From contig QXPY01000002.1 in assembly GCA_003583745.1 (NCBI GenBank), positions 186,001-250,000 on the forward strand: DNA of 64,000 nt, read 5' to 3'. Both the position numbers and the translations under genes were made by a program. Positions 30,632 through 39,931 of the stretch are shown piece after piece. The notes beneath the pieces were generated by a model. It was not told where the DNA came from and searched no databases. It worked only from the letters and a program-made list of their open reading frames with translations. The stretch is from Rhodocyclales bacterium GT-UBC (GTDB taxonomy: Bacteria > Pseudomonadota > Gammaproteobacteria > Burkholderiales > Rhodocyclaceae). Numbering within the stretch: the first letter of the stretch is position 1; the number at the start of each line of letters is the position of its first letter.

Positions 30632-31911
30632 ACCGCTTCGACCGGCGCCGCCAGCTCAACCCGATTGCGCCCCAGGCGTTTCGCCTGATAAAGCGCTTCG
30701 TCGGCCCGGCGCAGGGCGGTCTCGATCGGGCAGTCGCTGGCGTCGGCCAGCCCCATGCTCAGGGTGACTCGAACCAGTCGACCATCGGGAATCCGGATGT
30801 CGTACTCGGCACAACGCGAGCGCAGGCGCTCGGCCAGTCGTTGCGCCTCATCCAGAGAACTCTCCGGAAACAGGAAGGCAAACTCTTCGCCGCCATAACG
30901 GCAAACCAGGTCGGACTGCCGCAGGACTTCCTGGACCAGCTCGGCAAAGGCACGCAGCACGGTGTCGCCAACCGCATGGCCGTAGGTGTCGTTGAGATTC
31001 TTGAAGCAGTCGAGATCGGCCATGCCGATGGTGACCGGCCGCTCGTAACGTTGCGCCCGCATCAACTCGGCATCGGCCGTCTGCATGAAATGGCGGCGAT
31101 TGATCAGGCCGGTCAGACCGTCACGATTGGCCAATTTTTCCAGAGCATGGCGCGCCGCCTCGTTTTCCATCAGCGAGGCATGCAATTCGCCGATCGCCGC
31201 CTCGACCGACTGGATCTCGACCATGGTCGAAGGCTCGAACTCGGGTGCCGGACGATCGACGCTCAAGGTCGACAGTGCCCGGTCGATGCGCTGCAGGGGA
31301 TAGATCAGATGAATACGGATCAGCGCCACGAACATGGCCAGAAACAGCCCGGCGACGATCAGGGCGGCGGTCAGCTTGTAGCGCGCCAAGCGCATGGCCT
31401 CGGCCACGTAGGAGAGGTCGTTGGTGGCCAGATTGATGCCCTGGATAGACACATCGTCAACCATCAAGCCGACTCGCTCGGCCAGGCGCTGCCACTCCTC
31501 GTAGACCGGCCCGGAATCGCGCGCTCCCGCCGTCATCTGGCGCATCGCATCGCCGAGGAAAGTCTCCACCTGCTGTGCCAGTTCGGCTGCTGCCTTGTGC
31601 TCCAGCACACTCGGGTGACTGGCCACCAGGGTGACCACGAACATCGCTTGCTGCCGGGCCTGCGGCGTTGCCGCCGCGAAGACCCGCTCGCCCTCCTGGC
31701 GCAGTTGTTCGAGATTGCGGGCCAGGCGCTGGTAGCGGATGATCTCCGGCACCGTCTCTTCCTGCAGGCGGGCGGTGGCCTCCAGCACGCGCTGCTGATC
31801 GAGAGCGACGAGCGCCACCATGACGCCGAGAATCAGCACAAAGATTGCCGCCAGCAAGCCGAAGGCCCGCCCGGCATGAACCTGCTTCAAACCGCGCAAT
31901 TGGCTGATCAT
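30628..31911 (-). CDS. Membrane-bound diguanylate cyclase
   Basis: This 427-aa enzyme makes cyclic di-GMP. Transmembrane helices at about 18-38 and 179-199 flank a periplasmic, mainly helical sensor domain. A HAMP-like or coiled linker leads to a GGDEF domain with active-site GGEEF at 340-344. The inhibitory I-site RxxD is present exactly five residues before it (R331, D334), so product inhibition is expected. It lies between the binding-protein genes and the two-component pair in one tight operon, suggesting that the binding proteins feed its periplasmic domain or that of the kinase. Confidence 0.93.
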   Translation of the reverse strand: MISQLRGLKQVHAGRAFGLLAAIFVLILGVMVALVALDQQRVLEATARLQEETVPEIIRYQRLARNLEQLRQEGERVFAAATPQARQQAMFVVTLVASHPSVLEHKAAAELAQQVETFLGDAMRQMTAGARDSGPVYEEWQRLAERVGLMVDDVSIQGINLATNDLSYVAEAMRLARYKLTAALIVAGLFLAMFVALIRIHLIYPLQRIDRALSTLSVDRPAPEFEPSTMVEIQSVEAAIGELHASLMENEAARHALEKLANRDGLTGLINRRHFMQTADAELMRAQRYERPVTIGMADLDCFKNLNDTYGHAVGDTVLRAFAELVQEVLRQSDLVCRYGGEEFAFLFPESSLDEAQRLAERLRSRCAEYDIRIPDGRLVRVTLSMGLADASDCPIETALRRADEALYQAKRLGRNRVELAAPVEAV

Positions 31912-31920
31912 CGTCGCATC

Positions 31921-32709
31921 TCAATCGAGATTCATTGGAAAGTAACGCCGGACGATACGATGGAATGTGCCATCCGCACGAATCGCCGCAATGGCGAGAT
32001 TAACCGAACGACGCAAGGCGTCGCTGCCTTTGGGCATGGCGACATGCACCGTGCCGCCCAATCCGTTTTCGGTCAGCGGCGGACCGACATATTCGAAACT
32101 ACCTGGCGCCTCGCGCCCGATCAAGGCGAAGGAACTGAGCACCGGTTGCAGGACGAAGTCGGCCTTGTTCTCGCGCAGGACATTGAGCGTCTCGCTGACC
32201 GAAGCCACCGTCACCAGTTCCAGATCTTGCGCCGGTGCAATCGAACGCAGGAAAGCGTGCTGCAAGGTGCCTTCGATACAGGCGACACGCGCCTGACGCA
32301 GTTTGTCGAGGCTGATCCCGGCTCCATTGCCGCTGGCAAAGCGGCGTATCGTCGCCGGCGTCGCCACCAGCCGGGAAGACGAGCGCCAGATCGGCTCGCT
32401 GAAGTCGACCCGGCGTTCGCGCTCCGGGGTGCGCAAATAATTGCCGAATCCCAGATCGAAGCGATTTTCTTCGACGCTGGAGAGGATTTCACTGAACGGC
32501 ATGCGACTGACCGTACAACGGGCGTTCAGACGACGGCAAATTTCGCGGGCCAGTTCTTCGTTGAAAGCGGCCAGACCGCCTTTCGCCACCCGCCCGACAG
32601 TCGGCTGCACCTGCCCGGGTCCTTCGGGCAGACTGAGCGCGACACGCACTTCGAGCGCCTGGGCAATCGACAGGGAACAGCAAAAAAGAAGCAGCAGACA
32701 GTAACGCAT
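31921..32709 (-). CDS. Periplasmic solute-binding protein (SBP_bac_3 type)
   Basis: This 262-aa protein has a signal peptide (cleavage near residue 18) and the fold of family 3 amino-acid-type binding proteins: AREICRRLNARC, the segment SSVEENRFDLGFGNY, then ERERRVDFSEP. No ABC permease or ATPase genes accompany it, so a sensory role is more likely than transport. It lies 9 bp ahead of the diguanylate cyclase gene and 4 bp after the second binding-protein gene. Confidence 0.85.
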   Translation of the reverse strand: MRYCLLLLFCCSLSIAQALEVRVALSLPEGPGQVQPTVGRVAKGGLAAFNEELAREICRRLNARCTVSRMPFSEILSSVEENRFDLGFGNYLRTPERERRVDFSEPIWRSSSRLVATPATIRRFASGNGAGISLDKLRQARVACIEGTLQHAFLRSIAPAQDLELVTVASVSETLNVLRENKADFVLQPVLSSFALIGREAPGSFEYVGPPLTENGLGGTVHVAMPKGSDALRRSVNLAIAAIRADGTFHRIVRRYFPMNLD

Positions 32710-32713
32710 AGGT

Positions 32714-33457
32714 TCAATTTACCCTGAAAGGCAAAAACAGCGAATTGATCCGATCATAGGTTCCGTTGCGCCGTATGCGCTCCAGCGCCGCATCCATCTG
32801 CTCCTTCAATTCCGGGCGCCGGGGAGAAATGGCGAATGCCGCGTCACCACCCAGTTCGGGTTCGCTCATCACCGAACTGACCAGGCCGAGACGCCGGAAC
32901 TCCTCCTTCTTCATCATTCCGAGGGCCGTCGCCATCGGAATGATCGCAGCCTGCGCCAGTCCGGCCTGCAAGGGCTCCGACAACTCGTTGTTGGTCAGCA
33001 CGCCGACGGTTTCCCAGCCCCGGCTCCGGGCAAAACGGTCCTGCGCCGAGCCACGGACGACGCTAACCCGGATGCCGGCAGCGCCCGGTTGCACGCCCGG
33101 ACGCGCAAACCACAGCGATATGGAACGGAAATAAGGTTTGGCGAATATCACCTTGGCCCGCCGCTCCGGCGTCTCGAGCAGGCTGACGCCAGCGATGTCG
33201 AATTCGCCGCTGGCCGTATCCTCGATCACGCTGTCGAGGGTGGTCACCAGCAAGGTGCATTGGACGCGCATTTCCTCGCACAAGGCGCGGATGATGCCGA
33301 TGGTGAACCCGGTCAATTCTCCGTTCGCATCGCGAAACGCCATGCCGGGAGAACTATCGAGCACCGCAACGCGCAGGTTCCTTTCGGCGCCCGTGGCGGT
33401 TCCGGCCAGCAGGGTAGCCAGAACGAGTGCGGCAAGCAGGTGTAAAACACGGTGCAT
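32714..33457 (-). CDS. Periplasmic solute-binding protein (SBP_bac_3 type), first gene of sensory operon
   Basis: This 247-aa protein has a signal peptide ending near the ATGAER region and SBP_bac_3 landmarks: FTIGIIRALCEEMRVQC, SGEFDIAGVSLLETPERR and ISPRRPELKEQMDAALERI. It is related to, but clearly distinct from, the product of the next gene. I use the ATG at 33457; a TTG nine bases upstream is in frame. Like its neighbour, it has no transport partners nearby. A free binding protein can signal by docking on the periplasmic domain of a membrane sensor. Confidence 0.85.
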   Translation of the reverse strand: MHRVLHLLAALVLATLLAGTATGAERNLRVAVLDSSPGMAFRDANGELTGFTIGIIRALCEEMRVQCTLLVTTLDSVIEDTASGEFDIAGVSLLETPERRAKVIFAKPYFRSISLWFARPGVQPGAAGIRVSVVRGSAQDRFARSRGWETVGVLTNNELSEPLQAGLAQAAIIPMATALGMMKKEEFRRLGLVSSVMSEPELGGDAAFAISPRRPELKEQMDAALERIRRNGTYDRINSLFLPFRVN

Positions 33458-33505
33458 CAAAACCAACCCATGAAAAATCTATTACTAAAGTCTATAAGAC
33501 TGCGC

Positions 33506-36500
33506 TTACATATCCCTGACCGATGCCGTCCCCGGCTGGCCCAACTCGACCAGGACGCCTTGCAACGGGAAATACACAGCCATCCGCAGCGGCAGCGCGT
33601 CGTCGCGGAACAAGCGCGCATAACGCTCCAGCTGCGGCCGGAAGCCCTCGGCCCGTTGCGGCAGTTCGTCCGCCGCGACGCGCACCGTCTTGTAATCGAC
33701 GATCCAGCGACAGCCCTCGGCAACGAAAATGCGGTCGATGATGTGGTTCTGCGTGACGCCGCCTTCATTGCTGCTCCAGGCCTGCTCGGCCGCCCCTTCG
33801 GTGTGCTCGGCCAGCAACCAGCGGCCGGTCGGCGATTCAAGCGTCACCGCCAGCGCCCGCCGCGCCTCCTCGGCGCCGTTCTCGGCGTCGGCCGGCGCGT
33901 GTCCCTGCGCAACCAGCCAGCGCCGCCAGCCGGGCAGCAGGCTGGCCAGACGTTCCACCGACCACACCGCCAAGCCCTGCCCGGCAATCAACTCCAGGCA
34001 ACGATGAACCAGGGTGCCGACCGAAGCTTCGAGCGACAGGCCGGTCTCTTCCGCGTCGAGTTCGAGCGCATTGCCGGCCGGACGCAAGCCGCCGGGAATC
34101 TCGCGCAAACCGACCGGCAGCGCAACTTCGCCGAGACGGACCAGGGGCGGGACGAAAGCGGCCGGATCGATGCGCCCCGTCATTTCGGCCGTGGCAACCC
34201 GCTCGCCCAGCGCCGCGCCGAACACCGGCTGGGCGACGCCCGGCCAGAGCAGCTTGAGCAAGCTGCCGGCGGCCGGCGGCTTCAGGCCGTCGTCCTTCTT
34301 GTCGTCGGCCACCGCCACACCGACCAGGTGCAGGTTGCGAATGGCGCGGGTGGCGGCGACATAGAGCAGGCGTTCGTCTTCGTGCGCCGCCCGTTCCGCC
34401 TCCAGCTTCTTCAGGTAATCGTAGGCCGTCGCATCGCTGCCGCCGGCACCCTTTTGCCGGATCGGTGCGACCAGCAGATGTTCCTCGCCATCCGCCCCGG
34501 CCACCTCGTCCCACAGCAGCAGGCTGCTTTCGTTGCCGCCGGTCTCACGGTGCAGACCGGGCAGGATCACCGTATCGAATTCCAGCCCCTTCGATTTGTG
34601 CACGGTCATCATCTGCACCCGGTCGCCGCGCGGATCGGACGGAGCGAACAACTCGGCAGCGTGTTCGGCCAGCGTCTCGGCATCGAGATTACGGCTGGCC
34701 GCCAGACGATCGACCAGACCGAAAAAAGCCTCGACATCGTGCAGCGCCTCCGGCGCTTCGAGGCAGCGCGGCCCGCCCAACATCAGCCAGACGCCTTCCA
34801 GCCAGCGCCGCGGATGCTGCCGGTCACGGCCGGCAAAGGCCAGGCGCAAGACTTCGCGCACCTGCGTCAGGCGCTGCCGGCCGTCGGCCGACAAGCGGCC
34901 GAGCCGGGCTTCATCCTGCATCAGTTGCCAGATGGTCTGCGTCTTGTCGTCGGCCGCCAGCGCGTGCAGGTCGGCCAGTTGCAAGCCGCACCACGGCGCC
35001 CGCAGCAAGGCCAGCCAATGCACGCGATCGGCCCGGTGGGCCAGGGCGCGGAACAGGGTCAGCAAGTCCTGCACATGCTGGCGACCGTCCAGACCTTCGA
35101 TATCGACCGCCTGGAAGCGCAGGTCCGGCGCACTGCGCCGGATTTCGGCCACCAGTGCATCAAGGTGGCTGCGCGCCCGGACCAGCACGGCGATGCTTTC
35201 ATCCGGCGCCGCCTGCCGCGCCTGCAGGATGATCTGCAGCACGCAGCGTGCCTCTTCAGCGGCGGCATCGCCGGCGGCCGTGCCGATCACCGGATGGACG
35301 CGCACCACGCTGTCCGACCGGGCCGGCCGGGTGGCGGCCGATTCGGCATAGCGCACGGCGCCGGCTTCCGGGCTGTCCGCGGCCGGGAAGATGCTCGGAA
35401 AAGCCCGGTTCACCCAGTCGACGATACCCGGATAGGAACGGTTGTTGCGGAACAGGCGCAGGTGATCGAGCTTGATGTCGCCGATGCCGCGCTCGCGGAC
35501 ACGCAGGAAGAGGCCGACGTCGGCCTTGCGGAAACGGTAGATCGACTGCATCGGGTCGCCGACCACGAACAGGGTCCGGCCATCGCCCGGCATCCAGCCC
35601 CGGGTCAGTTTCTCGATCAGGCCGACCTGGCTCGGGCTGGTGTCCTGGAACTCGTCGACCAGCAGGTGGCGGATGCGGTAGTCGAGCGCCTGCGCCAGAT
35701 CAGTCGGTGCTTCGTCGTCGCCGAGCGCCAGGCCGGCCCGGGCGGCGATCTCGATGAAATCGACCTCGCCGATTTCCTGGAAGGCCAGCCAGAGCTGGCC
35801 GGCGGCCAGCCGCAGCAGCCGCGAGAAGCATTCGACGGTCGCCCACTCGGCGGCACTCAGCTCCGGCTGCGGCAACTGCCCGAGCACGCCGAGCGCCGCC
35901 TCGATGCCGGGCAAGCCGGCCAGATCGGCGAGCAACTCGACCATCGCCTCCTTGAAGGGCTTGGCCTCCTTGTCGGCGGGAAAGCCGATGTTCTTGTTGA
36001 GCGCCTTGCGCAAGGTCCCGGTACCGGTCAACAGCAGATCGGCCAGGCTGCGCCACTGCGCCAGGTCGGCGATCCCGCTTTCGAGGGGCCGGTCCCAGTC
36101 GAGCAAGGCGGGCAGCACATCCGGCACGTTGCCCGCGGCGTAGCGGGCCAGCGGCATCAAACGGGCCTGCCAGCCGGCATCGAGCAGGCTCGCTACCTGC
36201 GCCAGATCGCGCTCGACCAGGGCGGCAAAGCCGGCTTCGACTTCCGCCTTCATCGCCCCGCTTTCGATCCGCGAGGCGTGGTGCAGCCACTGGTCGCGCC
36301 GACCGAGCATGGCGATCAGCAATTTCTCCAGGCGACCGGCATTGTTGTCCATGAAGGCCAGCGCCTCGGCCACCACCGCCGCATCGTCCCCCTCGGATTC
36401 GACCATCTCCAGCGTCCGCCGGGCGGCCGTGGCGTAATGTGCCTCGGCGTCCTCGCTGACCCCGGGCTGGCTGCCGAAGCGGCTGAGATAGGGCATCTGC

Positions 36501-36895
36501 CGCGCCAGGCTGGCGCACAGGGCGTCGAGCGTCGTGATGCGCAGCCGGCCGGGGTGGCCGAGCAGCCGCCAGCCGCGCGCTGCATCGTGGGCCAGGACCT
36601 GCTGCGCCAGATCGAAAGTCAGTTGCTTGTGGGCCTGTTCCGGCGTCTCACCGCTGGCTGCCCGCTCCAGGCTGCCCAGAATGCGATCGCGCATCTCGGT
36701 CGCCGCCTTGTTGGTGAAGGTCAGCGCCAGCACCTCTTCCGGATGTTCGACCACGGCCAGCAGCCGCAGGTAGCGCTGGGTCAGCAGTTCCGTCTTGCCG
36801 GCACCGGCCGGCGCCTCGACGATGAAGGAAGCGATTTCCAGCGCCCGACGACGGGCAATACTGTCCTCTTCCAGGCGGTCATTCACCACGGGCAT
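33506..36895 (-). CDS. addA: AddA-like helicase-nuclease of double-strand break repair
   Basis: This 1129-aa protein is a UvrD/RecB superfamily 1 helicase with a C-terminal RecB-type nuclease, as in AddA. Visible are Walker A APAGAGKTE (K34), LALTFTNKAATEMRDR (motif Ia), LLVDEFQDTSPSQ (motif II), VGDPMQSIYRFR (motif III), TVHKSKGLEFD (motif V) and LLYVAATRA (motif VI). The nuclease motif IVDYKT lies near the C-terminus. Some databases name such proteins RecB-like UvrD helicases; the adjacent AddB partner supports AddA. It follows the STAS gene by 12 bp. Confidence 0.9.
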   Translation of the reverse strand: MPVVNDRLEEDSIARRRALEIASFIVEAPAGAGKTELLTQRYLRLLAVVEHPEEVLALTFTNKAATEMRDRILGSLERAASGETPEQAHKQLTFDLAQQVLAHDAARGWRLLGHPGRLRITTLDALCASLARQMPYLSRFGSQPGVSEDAEAHYATAARRTLEMVESEGDDAAVVAEALAFMDNNAGRLEKLLIAMLGRRDQWLHHASRIESGAMKAEVEAGFAALVERDLAQVASLLDAGWQARLMPLARYAAGNVPDVLPALLDWDRPLESGIADLAQWRSLADLLLTGTGTLRKALNKNIGFPADKEAKPFKEAMVELLADLAGLPGIEAALGVLGQLPQPELSAAEWATVECFSRLLRLAAGQLWLAFQEIGEVDFIEIAARAGLALGDDEAPTDLAQALDYRIRHLLVDEFQDTSPSQVGLIEKLTRGWMPGDGRTLFVVGDPMQSIYRFRKADVGLFLRVRERGIGDIKLDHLRLFRNNRSYPGIVDWVNRAFPSIFPAADSPEAGAVRYAESAATRPARSDSVVRVHPVIGTAAGDAAAEEARCVLQIILQARQAAPDESIAVLVRARSHLDALVAEIRRSAPDLRFQAVDIEGLDGRQHVQDLLTLFRALAHRADRVHWLALLRAPWCGLQLADLHALAADDKTQTIWQLMQDEARLGRLSADGRQRLTQVREVLRLAFAGRDRQHPRRWLEGVWLMLGGPRCLEAPEALHDVEAFFGLVDRLAASRNLDAETLAEHAAELFAPSDPRGDRVQMMTVHKSKGLEFDTVILPGLHRETGGNESSLLLWDEVAGADGEEHLLVAPIRQKGAGGSDATAYDYLKKLEAERAAHEDERLLYVAATRAIRNLHLVGVAVADDKKDDGLKPPAAGSLLKLLWPGVAQPVFGAALGERVATAEMTGRIDPAAFVPPLVRLGEVALPVGLREIPGGLRPAGNALELDAEETGLSLEASVGTLVHRCLELIAGQGLAVWSVERLASLLPGWRRWLVAQGHAPADAENGAEEARRALAVTLESPTGRWLLAEHTEGAAEQAWSSNEGGVTQNHIIDRIFVAEGCRWIVDYKTVRVAADELPQRAEGFRPQLERYARLFRDDALPLRMAVYFPLQGVLVELGQPGTASVRDM

Positions 36896-36907
36896 GCTGC
36901 GACCGGC

Positions 36908-37213
36908 TCAGGAAATGCTGAACAGGCGGTTGAAGTTGGCGATATCGAGCACCTGCTTGACCGCGCCGCGCGCCCCGGTCAAGGCCACCACCTTGTTCAC
37001 CGCCGCCAGCTTTTCGCGCAGCAGGAGCAGCATGCCAAGCGCCGAACTGTCGAGATAATCGACCCCTGCAAAATCGATCACCAGGCTTTTCACCGTCGCA
37101 TCGGCAATATGATTTTCGTAGGCGCCACGAAACTCGCGGTGCGAATTGAATTCGAAGCGGCCACGCAATTTCAGCGTCAAAACGCCATCCTGCTTGCTGA
37201 CATCCACATTCAT
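36908..37213 (-). CDS. STAS-domain (anti-sigma factor antagonist-like) protein inside the addBA operon
   Basis: This 101-aa protein is a single STAS domain, the fold of SpoIIAA/RsbV anti-anti-sigma factors. The loop VDYLDSSALGMLLLL contains D55 followed by the serines S56/S57 that are phosphorylated by partner kinases in this family. A good ribosome site (GGGAG) precedes the ATG at 37213; the open frame reaches further upstream into addB. It lies 14 bp after addB and 12 bp before addA. No matching anti-sigma kinase or phosphatase gene is in the window. Its position in a recombination-repair operon is unexplained. Confidence 0.9.
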   Translation of the reverse strand: MNVDVSKQDGVLTLKLRGRFEFNSHREFRGAYENHIADATVKSLVIDFAGVDYLDSSALGMLLLLREKLAAVNKVVALTGARGAVKQVLDIANFNRLFSIS

Positions 37214-37227
37214 TATTGTTCTCCCTT

Positions 37228-39915
37228 TTAAACGCTGTTCAATCCCTGCCGTCCCTGCGCCTCGGCCAGCAAACGGCGTCGCTCCGGCAAACGCAGCAGC
37301 GGCAACACTTCGCAATACTGCAAATCCCTTTCGTCGGCGAACATCACCCCGGCCACCCCGCCCTTGACCTCCTTGGCCACCGCATGCAGGCGCTCCCGCC
37401 AGTGGGTGATGACGGCGATCCAGTCGGGAAACTCCGCCGGGTCGAAGATTTTCTGCTTGTCGTCGCCGAGGCCCTGGACACCGGGCAGGATATCCTTTTC
37501 TTCCGCCACCCCGGCGAAGGCCGGCTTGTCAATCAGCACCTTGGCGAAGACCACCGCCGCCACCTCGTCATTGACCAGAGCGGCGTAGATCGGCAGCTGT
37601 GGCTCGGTGATGCGTTGCGCCGCCCAGTTCCTGGTGTCGATGGCGGCGCCGGTCTTGTAGTCGATGATCACCTGCCGGCCGTCGGCCAGTCGGTCGATGC
37701 GGTCGACCACCATGCGCACCTTGATGCTCTCGATCTCGACTTCCGCCATCTGCTCGCAGGCGATCACCTCGAAATGGACGCTACGCTTGGCTTCGACCGC
37801 CAGCCAGATGTCGAGCAGCTTGCACAGGCGGGCCGCCTCCAGTTCGCGGAAGCGGGCCGGCAAGCTGACCCGGCGGTCCAGTTCGAAATGCTGCAAGGCT
37901 GCCGCCACGGCCGTGACGATCGCCTGCGCCCGCTCCGCCTCGCCCAATCCGGCCAAGCGTTGCGAACTGCCGACGGCTTTCCAGAAGGCTTCCAGCGCTT
38001 CGTGCACCAGCGTGCCGCGCGCCGCCGGATCGAGCCCTTCGACCGGCGTTTCCATCGCTTCGGCGCCAAGCCGGAACTGGTAGTAGGCCCAGGCCGGACA
38101 GATTGCCTGGGCACGCAGGATCCAGCTGCCGCCGGCCACTTTTTCGCCCTCGCCGACCGGCGGCGCCAGCTCGTCGAGCAACTGGACGCAGGCCGTGCCG
38201 GCCTCGGCCGCCAGTTCCCCGGCCAGCGTGTGCAGAGCCGCCGGCGCCAGCTCGGCCGGCGGAATGCCGGCGATCAGCGGGCTGGGGCGCAGCACCCGGT
38301 TGCCATCGGCCTCTGCCCAGGAAAAGCTGACATCGGGCGCCGCCCGCCGCAAGCGCGCGTGCACGCGCTGGGCAAAATCCAGCTCGACCTCGGCGCTGGC
38401 ATGCGCCGCCCCGGCGGCACGCTGCAACTCGGCCGGCAGCAGGGGATTGGGGCGCGGCGCCGGCGGCCACAGGTCGTCGTTCATGCCCATCACCCACAAC
38501 GCATCGAAGTCCAGCCCGGCACTTTCGAGCACGCCGAGAACCTGGATGGCCGGCCGGCCACGCGTTTCCGGCTGGAAAATGCGCTGCCGGCACAACTGGC
38601 CGAGGCGGCGCACCGCTTCGTTCAAGGCCAGGGGGCCGAGCAGGCCATCGAAACGGCCGAAAGCATCGAGCACTTCGGCAAAGGCCCGGCGGGCCTGGAA
38701 CTCATGGCTCGACAACTCGCGATCACCTGGCCAGCCCGCCGCCTTCAAGGCCTGGCGAAAAATCCCGGACCATTCGCCGGGCAACAGGCGGCGCGGCGCG
38801 GCGCCCATGACGTCGACAAACCCGGCCAGCGCCGCTACCGTCTGCGGGCAGAGCGGCGCCGTCTTTTCGGCCAGCCGCCCGGCCAGGCGTAACAGCGCCG
38901 GCAAGGTGGTGAAATAAGGCAGATCGCGGCGCAGGGCAACATCGAGCCGGGCCCGCTCGTCGGCCTCGCCCTCCGGCGTCCCCCAGCCGCCGGCCAGCAG
39001 CAGGGCGGACAGGCGACGCTGCTCGATCTTGGCCCGGCCGCTACCCAGCGCCAGCAGATCGAGGGCGACGCGAATCAAGGGCAGATCGGCCAGGGCACGG
39101 CCGAGCGAGAAATTGAAACAGCGCGGCACCTCGGCCGCGTCGGGCCGGATCAGCGCCGGATGCAGCGCATCGTCGAGGAGGAATTCGAGCCGGTCGCGCA
39201 CGCCGGCCAGATCGGGCGCGACAACGCCCAGCCGGACGGCCGGATTGGCCGCCAGGTGGGCCTTGGCCCAGGCCGCCACGGCGGCGCACTCGTCGGCACT
39301 TTCGGGGCAGGCATGGACGCGCTGGACGCTGCTTTCGCAAGCGTATCGGACGCGGCCGTCGACCGCGACGCCGCGCTGTTCGAGCGCCGCCATCAGCGCC
39401 TGCTCAAGCGGCGTGTAGCGGTCGAAACCGGCAAAACTGACGGCGGACGGCAGGCTGAAATGCCCTGCTTCGATCAGGCCGATCACCCGTCGATGCAGGC
39501 TGGCCTGATCGAGCCAGCCACCGGCCTGGCAACGCTGCTCGAACTCGGCCTGCCAGCCGAGAAAAAGACGGGCCTCGTCGGACAAGGCGGCGGCCTCCGG
39601 CCGGATGTTCCAGACCACCGACAGGGCATGCGCCTCGGCCGCCGACGCCGCCATGCCCTGGATATCGAACAGCGGCGCGGCCTCGGTCAGCGAGGCGGCG
39701 ATCACCTTTTCCCAAAGCAGGCGTTCGGCAAAACTGTCGAGCCCGACCGGCAAGTCGGCCAAGCCGCCGACCAGCGCTTCGTCGGCCAGGCTGGCCAGCC
39801 ACTGTCCGAGCGTCAGTGCCTGCCGGGTTCGCCAGACGGCCTGCCCGGCCGGCATCTCGCCGCGCAGGGTCTGGGCCAGGCGCGTCGTGGCGCAAAGATG
39901 CAGGCAGTCGCTCAC
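37228..39915 (-). CDS. addB: AddB-like PD-(D/E)XK nuclease/inactivated helicase
   Basis: This 895-aa protein is the presumed AddB partner of the AddA helicase-nuclease. The N-terminal two-thirds has the helicase-like architecture without a proper Walker A; the C-terminal nuclease domain shows RMVVDRIDRLADGRQVIIDY followed by KTG, the PD-(D/E)XK core. I chose the GTG at 39915 (SDCLHLCATTRLAQ), 16 bp after the ComEA-like gene; the frame is open about 450 bp further in proline-rich sequence, which is comEA in another frame. No Fe-S cysteine cluster is obvious in the C-terminus, unlike Bacillus AddB. Confidence 0.83.
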   Translation of the reverse strand: MSDCLHLCATTRLAQTLRGEMPAGQAVWRTRQALTLGQWLASLADEALVGGLADLPVGLDSFAERLLWEKVIAASLTEAAPLFDIQGMAASAAEAHALSVVWNIRPEAAALSDEARLFLGWQAEFEQRCQAGGWLDQASLHRRVIGLIEAGHFSLPSAVSFAGFDRYTPLEQALMAALEQRGVAVDGRVRYACESSVQRVHACPESADECAAVAAWAKAHLAANPAVRLGVVAPDLAGVRDRLEFLLDDALHPALIRPDAAEVPRCFNFSLGRALADLPLIRVALDLLALGSGRAKIEQRRLSALLLAGGWGTPEGEADERARLDVALRRDLPYFTTLPALLRLAGRLAEKTAPLCPQTVAALAGFVDVMGAAPRRLLPGEWSGIFRQALKAAGWPGDRELSSHEFQARRAFAEVLDAFGRFDGLLGPLALNEAVRRLGQLCRQRIFQPETRGRPAIQVLGVLESAGLDFDALWVMGMNDDLWPPAPRPNPLLPAELQRAAGAAHASAEVELDFAQRVHARLRRAAPDVSFSWAEADGNRVLRPSPLIAGIPPAELAPAALHTLAGELAAEAGTACVQLLDELAPPVGEGEKVAGGSWILRAQAICPAWAYYQFRLGAEAMETPVEGLDPAARGTLVHEALEAFWKAVGSSQRLAGLGEAERAQAIVTAVAAALQHFELDRRVSLPARFRELEAARLCKLLDIWLAVEAKRSVHFEVIACEQMAEVEIESIKVRMVVDRIDRLADGRQVIIDYKTGAAIDTRNWAAQRITEPQLPIYAALVNDEVAAVVFAKVLIDKPAFAGVAEEKDILPGVQGLGDDKQKIFDPAEFPDWIAVITHWRERLHAVAKEVKGGVAGVMFADERDLQYCEVLPLLRLPERRRLLAEAQGRQGLNSV

Positions 39916-39931
39916 CGTAAAGAGCCGGGAA

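Noticed and set aside
33452..37231. Open frame of 1259 codons on the plus strand
   Set aside because: It is antisense to addA and the STAS gene, rich in Arg/Gln/His/Pro, and has no recognisable domain; the minus-strand genes carry all helicase motifs.
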